DNA from: an uncultured Collinsella sp.
GTDB lineage: Bacteria; Actinomycetota; Coriobacteriia; Coriobacteriales; Coriobacteriaceae
Reading direction: 5' to 3'
Assembly (NCBI GenBank): GCA_958438955.1
Contig: CAUBTS010000037.1
Coordinates: 1-16,968 of the forward strand
DNA length: 16,968 nucleotides
Shown piece by piece: positions 1-7,055 of this stretch (position 1 is its first letter; each line of letters starts with the position of its first letter). The notes below the pieces were generated by a model. It worked only from the letters and a program-made list of their open reading frames with translations. It did not search any database and had not been told where the DNA came from. A program made the position numbers and the translations under genes.

Positions 1-1409
1 CGGCGCAGGTCTCCGCGGTTGAGTGCTTCGTCGAAGAGGCGCTTGAACACCACGCTGCCGTGCAGGCCGTCGTGCTCGAACTCGTTGGTTACCCAGGCAT
101 GCGAGTTGCCCACGCGGCTGAGCGTGTCGAGCTGCAGGTCCGAATCCACGTACATGTCGTCGAAATACACCGCGGCCTGGAGCGGCACTTCGTTGCAGGC
201 CAGGCGCTGCGGGTCGTAGATCTTGTCCCAGCTTGTGTCTTCCATCAGCAGGTCCATGGCGGGCTTGAAGGGCTTGAGCTCGGGCATCTGCTCGAACATC
301 CACGGGAACATGGCCTCGCCGGTAAACATGAGCGGGCGCGCGAGGGTGTCGAACTCGGTGCGGTGAGCCTTCTCTTCAGCCGCGGCCCAGCCAATGGGCA
401 TAGTGTCACCGTCGGCGTATATGAACTCCTGCAGCGTCCAGTACAGCGGATTCGTGCGCGTGTTGGTGCGCTCGAAGGCGCGCATCAAAAAGCTGTCAGA
501 TACCGAGGCGTTGCAGGTCAGCGTGCCGTCGCCATCAACAAAAGCGTGATCGATAATCCAATGCATGCGTTCAAAGCTCGGCTTCATGCCAAAGTCGCTG
601 CCCATGAGCTGTAGGCGCTCGACCGTCATCGGCGAGCCGTCGGGCAGCACGGGCTTCTGTGCCTCGAGCGCATCGGCCAGGGCTGCCACGCGCTCGACGT
701 CGGCGGGATAGCGGTCGTAATACTGCTGCGTCTTGGCGGCCATGCGCGGGAAGGTGTGCGCGTAGACCTCGCTGGCGCTCGCCGGCACGTGGGGGATGCC
801 GCCGCAGGTAAAGCTCGCCGCCACGCCCTCGGGGAAGAGCGACAGATAGCTCAGCGTCAAAAAGCCGCCGTAGCTCTGGCCGAGCGTGACCCACGGCTTG
901 CCGCCAAAGCCCACCAGGCGCAAGTACTCAAAATCGCGCACGATGGAGCTGGCGAGGTGGCGCTTGAGGAAGTCCGCCTGCGAGCGGGCCGCATTGGCGC
1001 CTGCTGCCTCGGCGCGATCGCCCAAGGCGGCAATCGTGCGCCCGTCCACGCAGCTACTGCGTCCGGTGCCGCGCTGGTCGGGAAGGACCACGCGGAAGTG
1101 CTTGACGGCCTCCTCGATCCAGCCGTCGCTTGTGGGCGACAGTGGACGCGGGCTCTCGCCGCCGGGGCCGCCCTGCAAAAACAGGAGCAGCGGCAGATCG
1201 TCGTTGATGCGGTCGGGCGCGCAAACCACGCGGTAGAAGAGCTTGATGCTCTCGGGCGCGCCGGCGATGGGTGCCGGCATAGCGCCGCGGCGTATGGTGC
1301 TGCCGACGGCCAGGAGCATCGGCTCCAGGCCGCGCCAGTCAAGGGGGACGTCGATGCTGTGGTCCTCGACGTAAAGGCCGGGGACGTGGTACGAAGTGAT
1401 GAGGGCCAT
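1..1409 (-). CDS. pip: Proline iminopeptidase-like alpha/beta hydrolase (peptidase family S33), C-terminus cut by window edge
   Basis: The reading frame is open from an ATG at 1409 down to the left edge, so about 469 residues are visible and the C-terminus is missing. It encodes a cytosolic alpha/beta hydrolase with no signal peptide. The oxyanion-loop motif LQGGPGGES is followed by PDQRGTGRS and the nucleophile elbow GQSYGG, with the serine at residue 179. A late EHDGLHGS places the likely catalytic His at 450. This order (GGPG, DQRG.G.S, GQSYGG, late His) is that of the larger S33 proline iminopeptidases, which release N-terminal proline from peptides. A GGAAG ribosome site lies 6 bases before the ATG. 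The gene is divergent from proA, so both flanking genes touch proline, but shared regulation is only inference. Another S33 aminopeptidase specificity is possible. Confidence 0.88.
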   Translation of the reverse strand, partial: MALITSYHVPGLYVEDHSIDVPLDWRGLEPMLLAVGSTIRRGAMPAPIAGAPESIKLFYRVVCAPDRINDDLPLLLFLQGGPGGESPRPLSPTSDGWIEEAVKHFRVVLPDQRGTGRSSCVDGRTIAALGDRAEAAGANAARSQADFLKRHLASSIVRDFEYLRLVGFGGKPWVTLGQSYGGFLTLSYLSLFPEGVAASFTCGGIPHVPASASEVYAHTFPRMAAKTQQYYDRYPADVERVAALADALEAQKPVLPDGSPMTVERLQLMGSDFGMKPSFERMHWIIDHAFVDGDGTLTCNASVSDSFLMRAFERTNTRTNPLYWTLQEFIYADGDTMPIGWAAAEEKAHRTEFDTLARPLMFTGEAMFPWMFEQMPELKPFKPAMDLLMEDTSWDKIYDPQRLACNEVPLQAAVYFDDMYVDSDLQLDTLSRVGNSHAWVTNEFEHDGLHGSVVFKRLFDEALNRGDLR

Positions 1410-1447
1410 GTGAGTCTTCCGTTCGTTGCGGTGTTTCGGGTTGACCA

Positions 1448-1478
1448 ATTCTACCGCCGCGGGCGAGGCCATGCGCAA
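1448..1478 (-). promoter_or_regulatory. Possible promoter of the iminopeptidase gene
   Basis: On the minus strand, TTGCGC (1478-1473) and TAGAAT (1453-1448) are separated by 19 bases, a longer than ideal gap. The start codon lies about 40 bases downstream. This is a weak match judged by eye. I saw no equally good promoter for proA in the 112-base gap. Confidence 0.25.
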
Positions 1479-1521
1479 ATCGGCTACCATGGTTGCAAAC
1501 TTCTAGGAGAAAGGGCCGCCC

Positions 1522-2808
1522 ATGTCGGTCGATATAGCCACGTATGTCCACGATCTTGCCATTGCCGCCAAGGCAGCGTCGGCCTCGCTTGCCACGGCGA
1601 GCGATGAGCGGCGCCAGGAGGCCGTGCGCGCCATGGCCGCAGCACTGCGCAACGGTGTCGACTCCATCGTCGCCGCCAACGAGCTCGATATGTCCGCTGC
1701 GCGCGATGCGGGCACCTCAGCGGGGCTCCTCGATCGCCTGCTGCTGACGCCCGAGCGCGTCGAGGGCATGGCCGCCGGCCTGGAAAAGCTCGCCGAGCTG
1801 CCCGATCCCGTCGGCCGCGTGCTCGACCACCGCGTGCTTGCAAGCGGCGTGGACCTGACCCGTGTGAGCGTGCCGCTGGGCCTGGTCGCTATGGTCTACG
1901 AGGCGCGCCCCAACGTGACGGCCGACGCCGCGGGCATCTGCATCCGCACCGGCAACGCCTGCATTCTGCGCGGCGGCTCGCTGGCTTATCACTCGTGTGC
2001 CATGATCGCCGAGCTGCTGGCCGATGCGCTCGAGACCAAGGGTTTCCCGCGCGAGGCCGTGTCGATGATCGAGTCCACCGACCGCGAGGCCACTGGCGAG
2101 CTCATGAAGCTCCGCGGCGTTGTCGACGTACTCATTCCGCGCGGCGGTGCAGGCCTGATCCAGCGCTGCGTGCGCGAGTCGCTTGTGCCGGTGATCGAGA
2201 CGGGCACGGGCAACTGCCACATCTACGTGCATGAATCCGCCGACTTTGATAAGGCGCTCAACATTATCGTTAATGCCAAGACCCAGCGTGTAGGCGTGTG
2301 CAATGCCGCCGAGTCGCTGCTGGTCGACCGTGCTGTGGCTGATGCGTTTTTGCCTGCGGTCGTTGCCGTGCTGCACGACCACGGCGTGCTCATTCACGGC
2401 GACGAAGCCACGTGCGCCGCGTGCGCCGACGCCAGCTTTGTGGAAGGCGATGACTACGTCGCCGCGACTGAGGAGGACTGGGGTCGCGAGTACCTAGCGC
2501 TCGAGATGAGCGTGAAGGTCGTGGCAAACGAGGACGAGGCCATCGCACACATCAACCGCTACGGCACGATGCACTCCGAGGCCATCGTTGCCGAGGACAC
2601 GGATGCTTGCGAGCGCTTCCTGGATGCGGTCGATGCCTCGGCCGTGTACGCCAACGCCAGCACGCGTTTCACCGACGGCGGCGAGTTTGGCCTGGGCGCC
2701 GAGATCGGTATCTCGACCCAAAAGCTCCATGCCCGCGGCCCCTTCGCCGCCGAGGCCCTCACCACTTACAAATACAAGCTCCGAGGCACCGGTCAGGTCC
2801 GCCCCTAA
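1522..2808 (+). CDS. proA: Gamma-glutamyl phosphate reductase (glutamate-5-semialdehyde dehydrogenase)
   Basis: This is the second enzyme of proline synthesis: it reduces gamma-glutamyl phosphate to glutamate 5-semialdehyde with NADPH in the cytosol. The protein is 428 aa, close to the roughly 415-430 aa usual for ProA. Visible family signatures are VPLGLVAMVYEARPNVT, the nucleotide-binding stretch with IRTGNACILRGG, the VLIPRGGAGLI block, and RVGVCNAAE carrying the catalytic Cys at residue 260. A late TRFTDGGEFGLGAEIGIS segment is also typical. The ATG at 1522 is chosen because AGGAG sits 13 bases upstream. The usual partner proB (glutamate 5-kinase) is not next to it here, so proA appears to be a single-gene unit, convergent with the HD-domain gene. 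Confidence 0.97.
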   Translation: MSVDIATYVHDLAIAAKAASASLATASDERRQEAVRAMAAALRNGVDSIVAANELDMSAARDAGTSAGLLDRLLLTPERVEGMAAGLEKLAELPDPVGRVLDHRVLASGVDLTRVSVPLGLVAMVYEARPNVTADAAGICIRTGNACILRGGSLAYHSCAMIAELLADALETKGFPREAVSMIESTDREATGELMKLRGVVDVLIPRGGAGLIQRCVRESLVPVIETGTGNCHIYVHESADFDKALNIIVNAKTQRVGVCNAAESLLVDRAVADAFLPAVVAVLHDHGVLIHGDEATCAACADASFVEGDDYVAATEEDWGREYLALEMSVKVVANEDEAIAHINRYGTMHSEAIVAEDTDACERFLDAVDASAVYANASTRFTDGGEFGLGAEIGISTQKLHARGPFAAEALTTYKYKLRGTGQVRP

Positions 2809-2822
2809 CGACCGCGCAAGAA

Positions 2823-2861
2823 AAACCGCCACAAAGGTGCCTGTCCCCTTTGTGGCGGTTT
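2823..2861. terminator. Hairpin terminator with GGTGCCTGTCCCC core, copy 1, between convergent genes
   Basis: A perfect 15-bp stem (AAACCGCCACAAAGG at 2823-2837 against 2847-2861) has a 9-base loop, TGCCTGTCC. It lies between the ends of proA and the HD-domain gene. The minus-strand transcript has a run of five U after the stem and the plus strand only three, so it fits the HD-domain gene better but could serve both. The same core recurs at 3532-3572. Confidence 0.75.
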
Positions 2862-2877
2862 AAGGTGGCGTGGGCGG

Positions 2878-3477
2878 TTAGGCCTGGAAGGTATCGCGGT
2901 CGGGGGCGAAGGACTGCATGGCCGCGATGGTGCGGTCAAAGAGCTCGGGGAGCTCCCAGCCCAACATCTCGGCGCCCTGCGAAATCACGTCGCGCGAGCA
3001 GCCGGCGGCAAAGCGCTTGTCCTTGAACTTCTTCTTGAGCGACTTGGTCGTAAAGTCCATAACGCTCTTGCTCGGGCGCATGATGACTGCAGCGCCGATC
3101 AGGCCGGTGAGCTCATCGCAGGCAAACAGGATCTTTTCCATCTGCAGCTCGGGCTTGGGCAGCGAGGTGTTGAAGTCGGACGTGTGCGTCTGGATGGCGC
3201 GAATGAGCTCTGGAGACGCACCTTCGCCCTTAAGAATCTCGGCAGCATAGATGGTGTGGTTCATGGGGTCGTCCTCATGCTCCTCCCAATCCAGGTCGTG
3301 CAGCAGACCGACGATGCCCCAAAACTCCTCGTTCTCGGGGTCGAACTCGCGCGCAAAGTAGCGCATAGTGCCCTCGACCGTCTCGCCATGGGTGATATGG
3401 AACGGGTCCTTGTTGTGCTCGTTGAGCAGTTCGAACGCGCGGTCGCGGGTGATTCCGGCGGTAAGCGGCTCTGCCAT
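2878..3477 (-). CDS. HD-domain superfamily phosphohydrolase-like protein
   Basis: A 199-aa soluble protein. All four metal-ligand positions of the HD superfamily are visible: His30 (ITHGETV), the His60-Asp61 pair (GLLHDLDWEEH) and Asp121 (FACDELTGLI), with a further His at 98. Short stand-alone HD proteins of this type are presumed metal-dependent phosphohydrolases, but the substrate cannot be told from sequence. The start at 3477 is backed by AAGGAG 7 bases upstream. It is downstream of the CarD-type gene on the same strand, but a hairpin at 3532-3572 separates them, so they are probably transcribed separately. Confidence 0.88.
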   Translation of the reverse strand: MAEPLTAGITRDRAFELLNEHNKDPFHITHGETVEGTMRYFAREFDPENEEFWGIVGLLHDLDWEEHEDDPMNHTIYAAEILKGEGASPELIRAIQTHTSDFNTSLPKPELQMEKILFACDELTGLIGAAVIMRPSKSVMDFTTKSLKKKFKDKRFAAGCSRDVISQGAEMLGWELPELFDRTIAAMQSFAPDRDTFQA

Positions 3478-3531
3478 AGGAGACTCCTTGTGCTCGTGGG
3501 TATCGATAAGAATGAATACTACTAGAACAAG

Positions 3532-3572
3532 AAAACCACCACAAAGGTGCCTGTCCCCTTTGTGGTGGTTTT
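3532..3572 (-). terminator. Hairpin terminator with GGTGCCTGTCCCC core, copy 2, after the CarD-type gene
   Basis: A perfect 16-bp stem (3532-3547 against 3557-3572) has the same 9-base loop as copy 1. It begins 13 bases past the CarD-type stop codon. On the minus strand the stem runs into TTTTCTTG, consistent with intrinsic termination. Compared with copy 1, one stem G-C pair is A-T here, with both sides changed. Confidence 0.75.
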
Positions 3573-3584
3573 GGCGCGGTTGGG

Positions 3585-4070
3585 TTAGTTGAGGGCGGCT
3601 TGGGCTAGGCGGGCTTCGGCGGCCTCCTCGGTGACGCCCAAGGCCACAGCGAACTCCTCGATGGAGCGGCGCTTGGCTTCCTTGAGTACGCGCATGTAGT
3701 AGGAGCTGGGCTTTTTATCAGCTTCCTCGGCCTGGCGAATGCGGTACATCATGGTCTTTGCCACGCGGACCGTCTCGGGCGCGCCCAGCTTGAGCTGCTG
3801 CTTAAAGTGCGTCTCCTCAAGCGAGCTGTTGCGCTCGGTAAAGGTGTCGCACTCCAGCTCGTCATAGTGGCTCAGCAGGTGCTCGGCATCTTGCTGCGAG
3901 ATGGCGGCGTGCAAACGGTCGGCCTGCGCCACGGGGTACATGAGGATCGTCTGCGCATGTCCCTGCTTGGTCTCGAGCAGCAGCATGGGCTGCGGCGTAT
4001 CGTCCCTAAAACCGACGACGGTGCAGACTCCCTGGCCCGGATGAATGACGTGTTGACCGATTGAGAACAT
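3585..4070 (-). CDS. CarD/CdnL-type RNA polymerase-binding transcription regulator
   Basis: A 161-aa protein whose first 60 residues match the CarD/CdnL/TRCF RNA-polymerase-interaction fold: FSIGQHVIHPGQGVCTVVGF, then a beta-rich stretch including LLLETKQGHAQTILMYPV. The rest is helical and charged, as in the DNA-contacting C-terminal domain of CarD proteins (KTMMYRIRQAEEADKKPSSY and later helices). Members bind the RNA polymerase beta subunit and stabilise open promoter complexes, often at rRNA and tRNA promoters. The start at 4070 has GGAGGT a few bases upstream. The 161-aa length fits CarD/CdnL proteins. It is divergent from argS across an AT-rich region. Whether it is the essential general CarD or a paralogue cannot be judged here. 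Confidence 0.88.
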   Translation of the reverse strand: MFSIGQHVIHPGQGVCTVVGFRDDTPQPMLLLETKQGHAQTILMYPVAQADRLHAAISQQDAEHLLSHYDELECDTFTERNSSLEETHFKQQLKLGAPETVRVAKTMMYRIRQAEEADKKPSSYYMRVLKEAKRRSIEEFAVALGVTEEAAEARLAQAALN

Positions 4071-4099
4071 GCTACCTCCAACTTATACGAATTTACGTA

Positions 4100-4128
4100 T
4101 GTCTAGAATACCACGCTGACGTGCGCAA
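4100..4128 (-). promoter_or_regulatory. Possible promoter of the CarD-type gene
   Basis: On the minus strand, TTGCGC (4128-4123) and TAGACA (4105-4100) have 17-base spacing, placing transcription start about 20 bases before the start codon. A short inverted repeat, ATACG-6-CGTAT (4086-4101), overlaps the -10 end and could be an operator. The call is by eye. Confidence 0.4.
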
Positions 4129-4344
4129 ACCATCACTTTATGCAGGAAAAGCACACAACTCCGATAGGTAAGAGTATTCGATAAAAGACGCAGCTCATTC
4201 ACACCTTTATGCATTTTCAACGCGTGCATAATTTGCAGGCAGACTGGCATCTTTGAGTGACTCCATACAAGCTGTAGTCAATTTTGTGCATATGCAATAT
4301 CTATTAGCTTTACCCTGCGACAGTAGCTACCGCTTGTGATAGAG

Positions 4345-4353
4345 TGCTACAAA
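4345..4353 (+). promoter_or_regulatory. Possible extended -10 promoter element of argS
   Basis: TG at 4345-4346, one base, then TACAAA at 4348-4353 resembles an extended -10 element. It would start a leader of roughly 50 bases before the argS ATG. No good -35 hexamer is present. No T-box signature (TGGNACCGCG type) was found in the leader. Confidence 0.3.
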
Positions 4354-4412
4354 CTCTGGCTTTTGCCCTACGAGTGACCAAGAGCTCGGGGGCTTTAACA
4401 CAAGGAGGACCT

Positions 4413-6266
4413 ATGCCCGAGAAGATTGAAGAGCTGGTACGCGCTGCGCTTGCTGCGGCCCAGGAGGCCGGCGACCTTTCCGCATTTGAACTTGACGATT
4501 GCGCCATCGAGCGACCGGCTGACACTTCTCATGGCGAGTGGACCTCCACCATGGCCCTGAAGTCCGCCAAGCTGGCTCACTGTGCCCCGCGCAAGATCGC
4601 CGAGGCCGTCGTTGCCCATATGCCCGAGGACCCCGCGATCGAGAAGGTCGAGATCGCCGGCCCTGGCTTCATCAACTTCTACCTTTCCGTCGCTGTCAAG
4701 AATGCCATCTTTGGCGAGGCCCGCGAGAAGGGCATGGACTTCGCTAAGTCCAACGTCGGTGGCGGCTTGAAGACCCAGGTCGAGTTCGTCTCCGCCAACC
4801 CCGTCGGCCCCATGCACATCGGCCATGGCCGCTGGGCCGCTCTGGGTGACTCCCTCTGCCGCGTTATGGATCACGCCGGTTACGACATCCAGCGTGAGTT
4901 CTACATCAATGACCACGGCTCTCAGATGAACACCTTCGGCAACTCCATCAGCACGCGCTATATGCAGCTTGCCGACATCATCGCCAAGCAGGGCGTGGAT
5001 ATCGACGAGGCTCACAAGCTGCTGATCGCTGACCGCGACGCCTTCGTTGCCGATGAGAACGACGAGCATCCCGAGACCCATCCGTACCAGGACAACTTTG
5101 CTGAGACCCTGGGCAAGGACTCCTACGGCGGCGACTACATCATCGATGAGGCCGCCGAGTTCTGGCGCACCGACGGCGACAAGTGGGTCGAGGCCGATCC
5201 GCAGGAGCGCATGGAGAGCTTCCGTGAGCGCGGCTACGTGAAGATGGTCGACAACATGCGCGACCTCTGCCATGCCGTCAACTGCGACTTCGATCGTTGG
5301 TACTCCGAGCGTTCGCTGTACGTGAAGGACACCGAGGGCGAGACCGCCGGCACCTCTGCCGTCGACCGCGCTTTTGAGAAGCTCGACAAGATGGGCTACC
5401 TCTATACCAAGGACGGCGCCCTGTGGTTCCGCTCCACCGACCTGGGCGATGACAAGGACCGCGTCCTGATCAAGTCCGACGGCGAGTACACCTACTTCGC
5501 CTCCGACGTTGCCTATCACTGGGATAAGTTCCAGCGCGTCGACCACGTCATCGACATCTGGGGCGCCGACCACCACGGCTACATCGAGCGCGTCCGCTGC
5601 GTCTGCGACGCTCTTGGCTATCCCGGCAAGTTTGAGGTTCTGCTGGGCCAGCTCGTCAACCTGCTGCGTAACGGCAAGCCCGTCCGTATGTCCAAGCGCA
5701 AGGGCACCATGGTGACCCTGCAGGAGCTCGTCGACGAGGTCGGCTCCGATGCCGCTCGCTACACGCTCATCTCCAAGAGCTCCAACCAGATGGTCGACTT
5801 CGATATTGAGGCCGTTAAGAAGCGCGACAACTCCAACCCGGTCTATTACGTGCAGTATGCTCACGCCCGCGTATGCTCCATCCTGCGCCGTGCCGCTGAC
5901 GTTACGCCCGAGCAGGCTGACGAGATGGGCATGAAGGCCGTTGCCGCCAAGGCCATCGGTGAGAACGTCGATTACTCGCTGCTGACCGACCCGACCGAGC
6001 TCGCCCTTTCGCGTAAGCTCAACGAGCTCACCGACCTCATCGCCAGCTGCGCTCGCGACCGCGCCCCGTTCCGTCTGACGCACTTTGCCGAGGAACTCGC
6101 CGGCGACTTCCACAGCTTCTACGCTGCCTGTCAGGTGCTGCCGAGCGAGGGCCGTCCCGTCGACCCCGAGCTTTCGCGCGCCCGTCTGGCCGCTTGCGAT
6201 GCCGTCCGCGTGACGCTCGCCCTGGTGCTCACCCTCGTTGGCGTTTCCGCTCCCGAGCAGATGTAA
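4413..6266 (+). CDS. argS: Arginyl-tRNA synthetase
   Basis: A 617-aa class I aminoacyl-tRNA synthetase that charges tRNA-Arg with arginine in the cytosol. Domain order fits ArgRS: an N-terminal Arg-specific domain (about residues 1-110), a Rossmann catalytic domain with HIGH at 135-138 inside PVGPMHIGHGRW, the KMSKS counterpart MSKRKG at 426-431, and an alpha-helical DALR-type anticodon-binding C-terminal domain ending in LALVLTLVGVSAPEQM. The frame is open further upstream to an ATG at 4344, but the ATG at 4413 is preferred because AGGAGG lies 6 bases before it and homology begins there. A strong terminator follows about 45 bases after the stop, so it is probably a single-gene unit. Confidence 0.97.
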   Translation: MPEKIEELVRAALAAAQEAGDLSAFELDDCAIERPADTSHGEWTSTMALKSAKLAHCAPRKIAEAVVAHMPEDPAIEKVEIAGPGFINFYLSVAVKNAIFGEAREKGMDFAKSNVGGGLKTQVEFVSANPVGPMHIGHGRWAALGDSLCRVMDHAGYDIQREFYINDHGSQMNTFGNSISTRYMQLADIIAKQGVDIDEAHKLLIADRDAFVADENDEHPETHPYQDNFAETLGKDSYGGDYIIDEAAEFWRTDGDKWVEADPQERMESFRERGYVKMVDNMRDLCHAVNCDFDRWYSERSLYVKDTEGETAGTSAVDRAFEKLDKMGYLYTKDGALWFRSTDLGDDKDRVLIKSDGEYTYFASDVAYHWDKFQRVDHVIDIWGADHHGYIERVRCVCDALGYPGKFEVLLGQLVNLLRNGKPVRMSKRKGTMVTLQELVDEVGSDAARYTLISKSSNQMVDFDIEAVKKRDNSNPVYYVQYAHARVCSILRRAADVTPEQADEMGMKAVAAKAIGENVDYSLLTDPTELALSRKLNELTDLIASCARDRAPFRLTHFAEELAGDFHSFYAACQVLPSEGRPVDPELSRARLAACDAVRVTLALVLTLVGVSAPEQM

Positions 6267-6312
6267 GCTACGGATCATTTGACCGTGTAGGTTCGGCTTT
6301 GCTGAGCCCTAT

Positions 6313-6346
6313 AAGCCCGATCTCCATGCGGAGGTCGGGCTTTTTG
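6313..6346 (+). terminator. Intrinsic terminator of argS
   Basis: A 13-bp stem with one G-U pair (AAGCCCGATCTCC, loop ATGC, GGAGGTCGGGCTT) is followed by a T run at 6341-6345. Confidence 0.9.
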
Positions 6347-6430
6347 CGTTTGGTGAGACTATTTGGTTTGCTGGGAAATGCTACCAAATCGCAACTATAC
6401 CGGTTTACGGGGCTGAATCGCCAACTGGCG

Positions 6431-6502
6431 ACCATGGTGCCAATAGTGAAATTAAACCCGCAGGTAGATGGCTTATTGTTTCTTGATAATGCAGGGTATG
6501 GT
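6431..6502 (+). repeat. Diverged 72-base repeat, copy A
   Basis: This aligns without gaps to 6658-6729, with about 50 of 72 bases identical by hand count. Conserved blocks are ACCATG, TTAAA.CCGCAGGTA, TTGTTT and GGGTATGGT. Read as codons, both copies give peptides sharing L-x-PQV, LFL and GYG. Confidence 0.6.
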
Positions 6503-6657
6503 TGGCTTGCAGCATCCTGGCCCCGTAATCCGGCGTAGTTTTGAAAATTGTCCCTTGGGGACGGAGGAAAACGGATCATTTTTGTCTCGAAGAGGGGTGG
6601 CGGGATACCGTCCGTCACGAATTGGGCTCATCTCCTACGTTTGGACGCATATCCCGA

Positions 6658-6729
6658 ACCATGCCGAAAAGTACGATATTAAAACCGCAGGTAGCAGACT
6701 CGTTGTTTTTGAAAAAACAAGGGTATGGT
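6658..6729 (+). repeat. Diverged 72-base repeat, copy B
   Basis: Partner of the repeat at 6431-6502, in the same orientation, with its start 227 bases downstream. This copy also contains the hairpin TTGTTTTT-GA-AAAAACAA. No ribosome site precedes its ATG. Confidence 0.6.
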
Positions 6730-6883
6730 CAGGGGCTCGGGGCAAACGTAGCAGATGGGCGCGATTCGTGGCGCGGCTATTCCAGGTGCCACGGCTTCAC
6801 TCCTCTGGCGCGACATTTCAAGGCGCTTTTGAGGAGGAGTGTCCCTGATGACTGGGCGTTTAAGAACGTCCCCAATGACTAAG

Positions 6884-6911
6884 TTGCAGGTGGCGGCGGT
6901 TGTGTTACACT
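6884..6911 (+). promoter_or_regulatory. Promoter of rho
   Basis: TTGCAG (6884-6889), a 16-base spacer, then TACACT (6906-6911) preceded by TG at 6903-6904, giving an extended -10. Predicted start is near 6918, leaving a leader of about 138 bases before the rho GTG. Confidence 0.6.
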
Positions 6912-6917
6912 AACGCT

Positions 6918-7055
6918 GCGTAATTGACGCAATCATCTCGATACAGATCAATGATGTCCGTCGGTATTTGACGGAGCTAGACTGTTTGGCCGCCCTGAAG
7001 GTTTATGCAGGGAGCATGTGATCACAGGGCTTGAAAAGAAAGTTGAGCAAACACT
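6918..7055 (+). promoter_or_regulatory. rho mRNA leader with small hairpins
   Basis: Two small inverted repeats are visible: CCGTC-GGTATTT-GACGG (6958-6974) and CCCTG-10-CAGGG (6993-7012). An ATG directly followed by TGA sits at 7016-7021. rho is known to be autoregulated by early termination in E. coli. Whether this leader does the same is inference. Confidence 0.35.

Larger units (their letters stand above)
4071..4412. other. AT-rich divergent intergenic region with repeated TATGCA/TGCATA motifs
   Basis: These 342 bases separate the CarD-type gene from divergent argS and hold no credible gene. They are clearly richer in A+T than the flanking genes. TATGCA occurs at 4139-4144 and 4208-4213, TGCATA at 4225-4230, and a perfect palindrome TGCATATGCA at 4287-4296. 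The 4207-4231 pair forms an inverted repeat with 7-base arms (TTATGCA, 11 bases, TGCATAA). This layout suggests a binding site for a dimeric regulator, but no regulator can be named. Confidence 0.45.
6347..6880. other. Gene-free, repeat-containing stretch between argS and rho
   Basis: About 530 bases with no credible gene: reading frames here lack ribosome sites and recognisable domains, and base composition is less GC-biased than in the genes. It contains a diverged 72-base repeat pair (separate entries). It also holds a small palindrome, GTCCC-TTG-GGGAC, at about 6548-6560 and a hairpin TTGTTTTT-GA-AAAAACAA at 6703-6720. Two similar boxes, GTCCCTGATGACT and GTCCCCAATGACT, lie at about 6841-6853 and 6868-6880. 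It looks like accumulated extragenic repeat elements or remnants. Confidence 0.55.

Noticed and set aside
60..1607. Plus-strand frames of 184 and 283 residues at the left end
   Set aside because: The minus strand is continuously open with S33 peptidase motifs (GGPG, GQSYGG, late His); the plus frames show no known motifs and one runs into proA.
4314..4412. T-box riboswitch upstream of argS
   Set aside because: No T-box core (TGGNACCGCG type), no terminator/antiterminator pair and too short a leader.
4395..6278. 627-residue open frame antisense to the whole of argS
   Set aside because: It mirrors the GC-biased codons of argS, has no ribosome site or recognisable domain, and its Val/Leu/Gly-rich low-complexity content is typical of antisense frames in GC-rich genes.
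6194..6882. Two open frames (about 114 and 113 residues) between argS and rho as genes
   Set aside because: No ribosome sites, one overlaps argS and its terminator, and the sequence is repeat-like. Only the shared 72-base blocks are worth attention.
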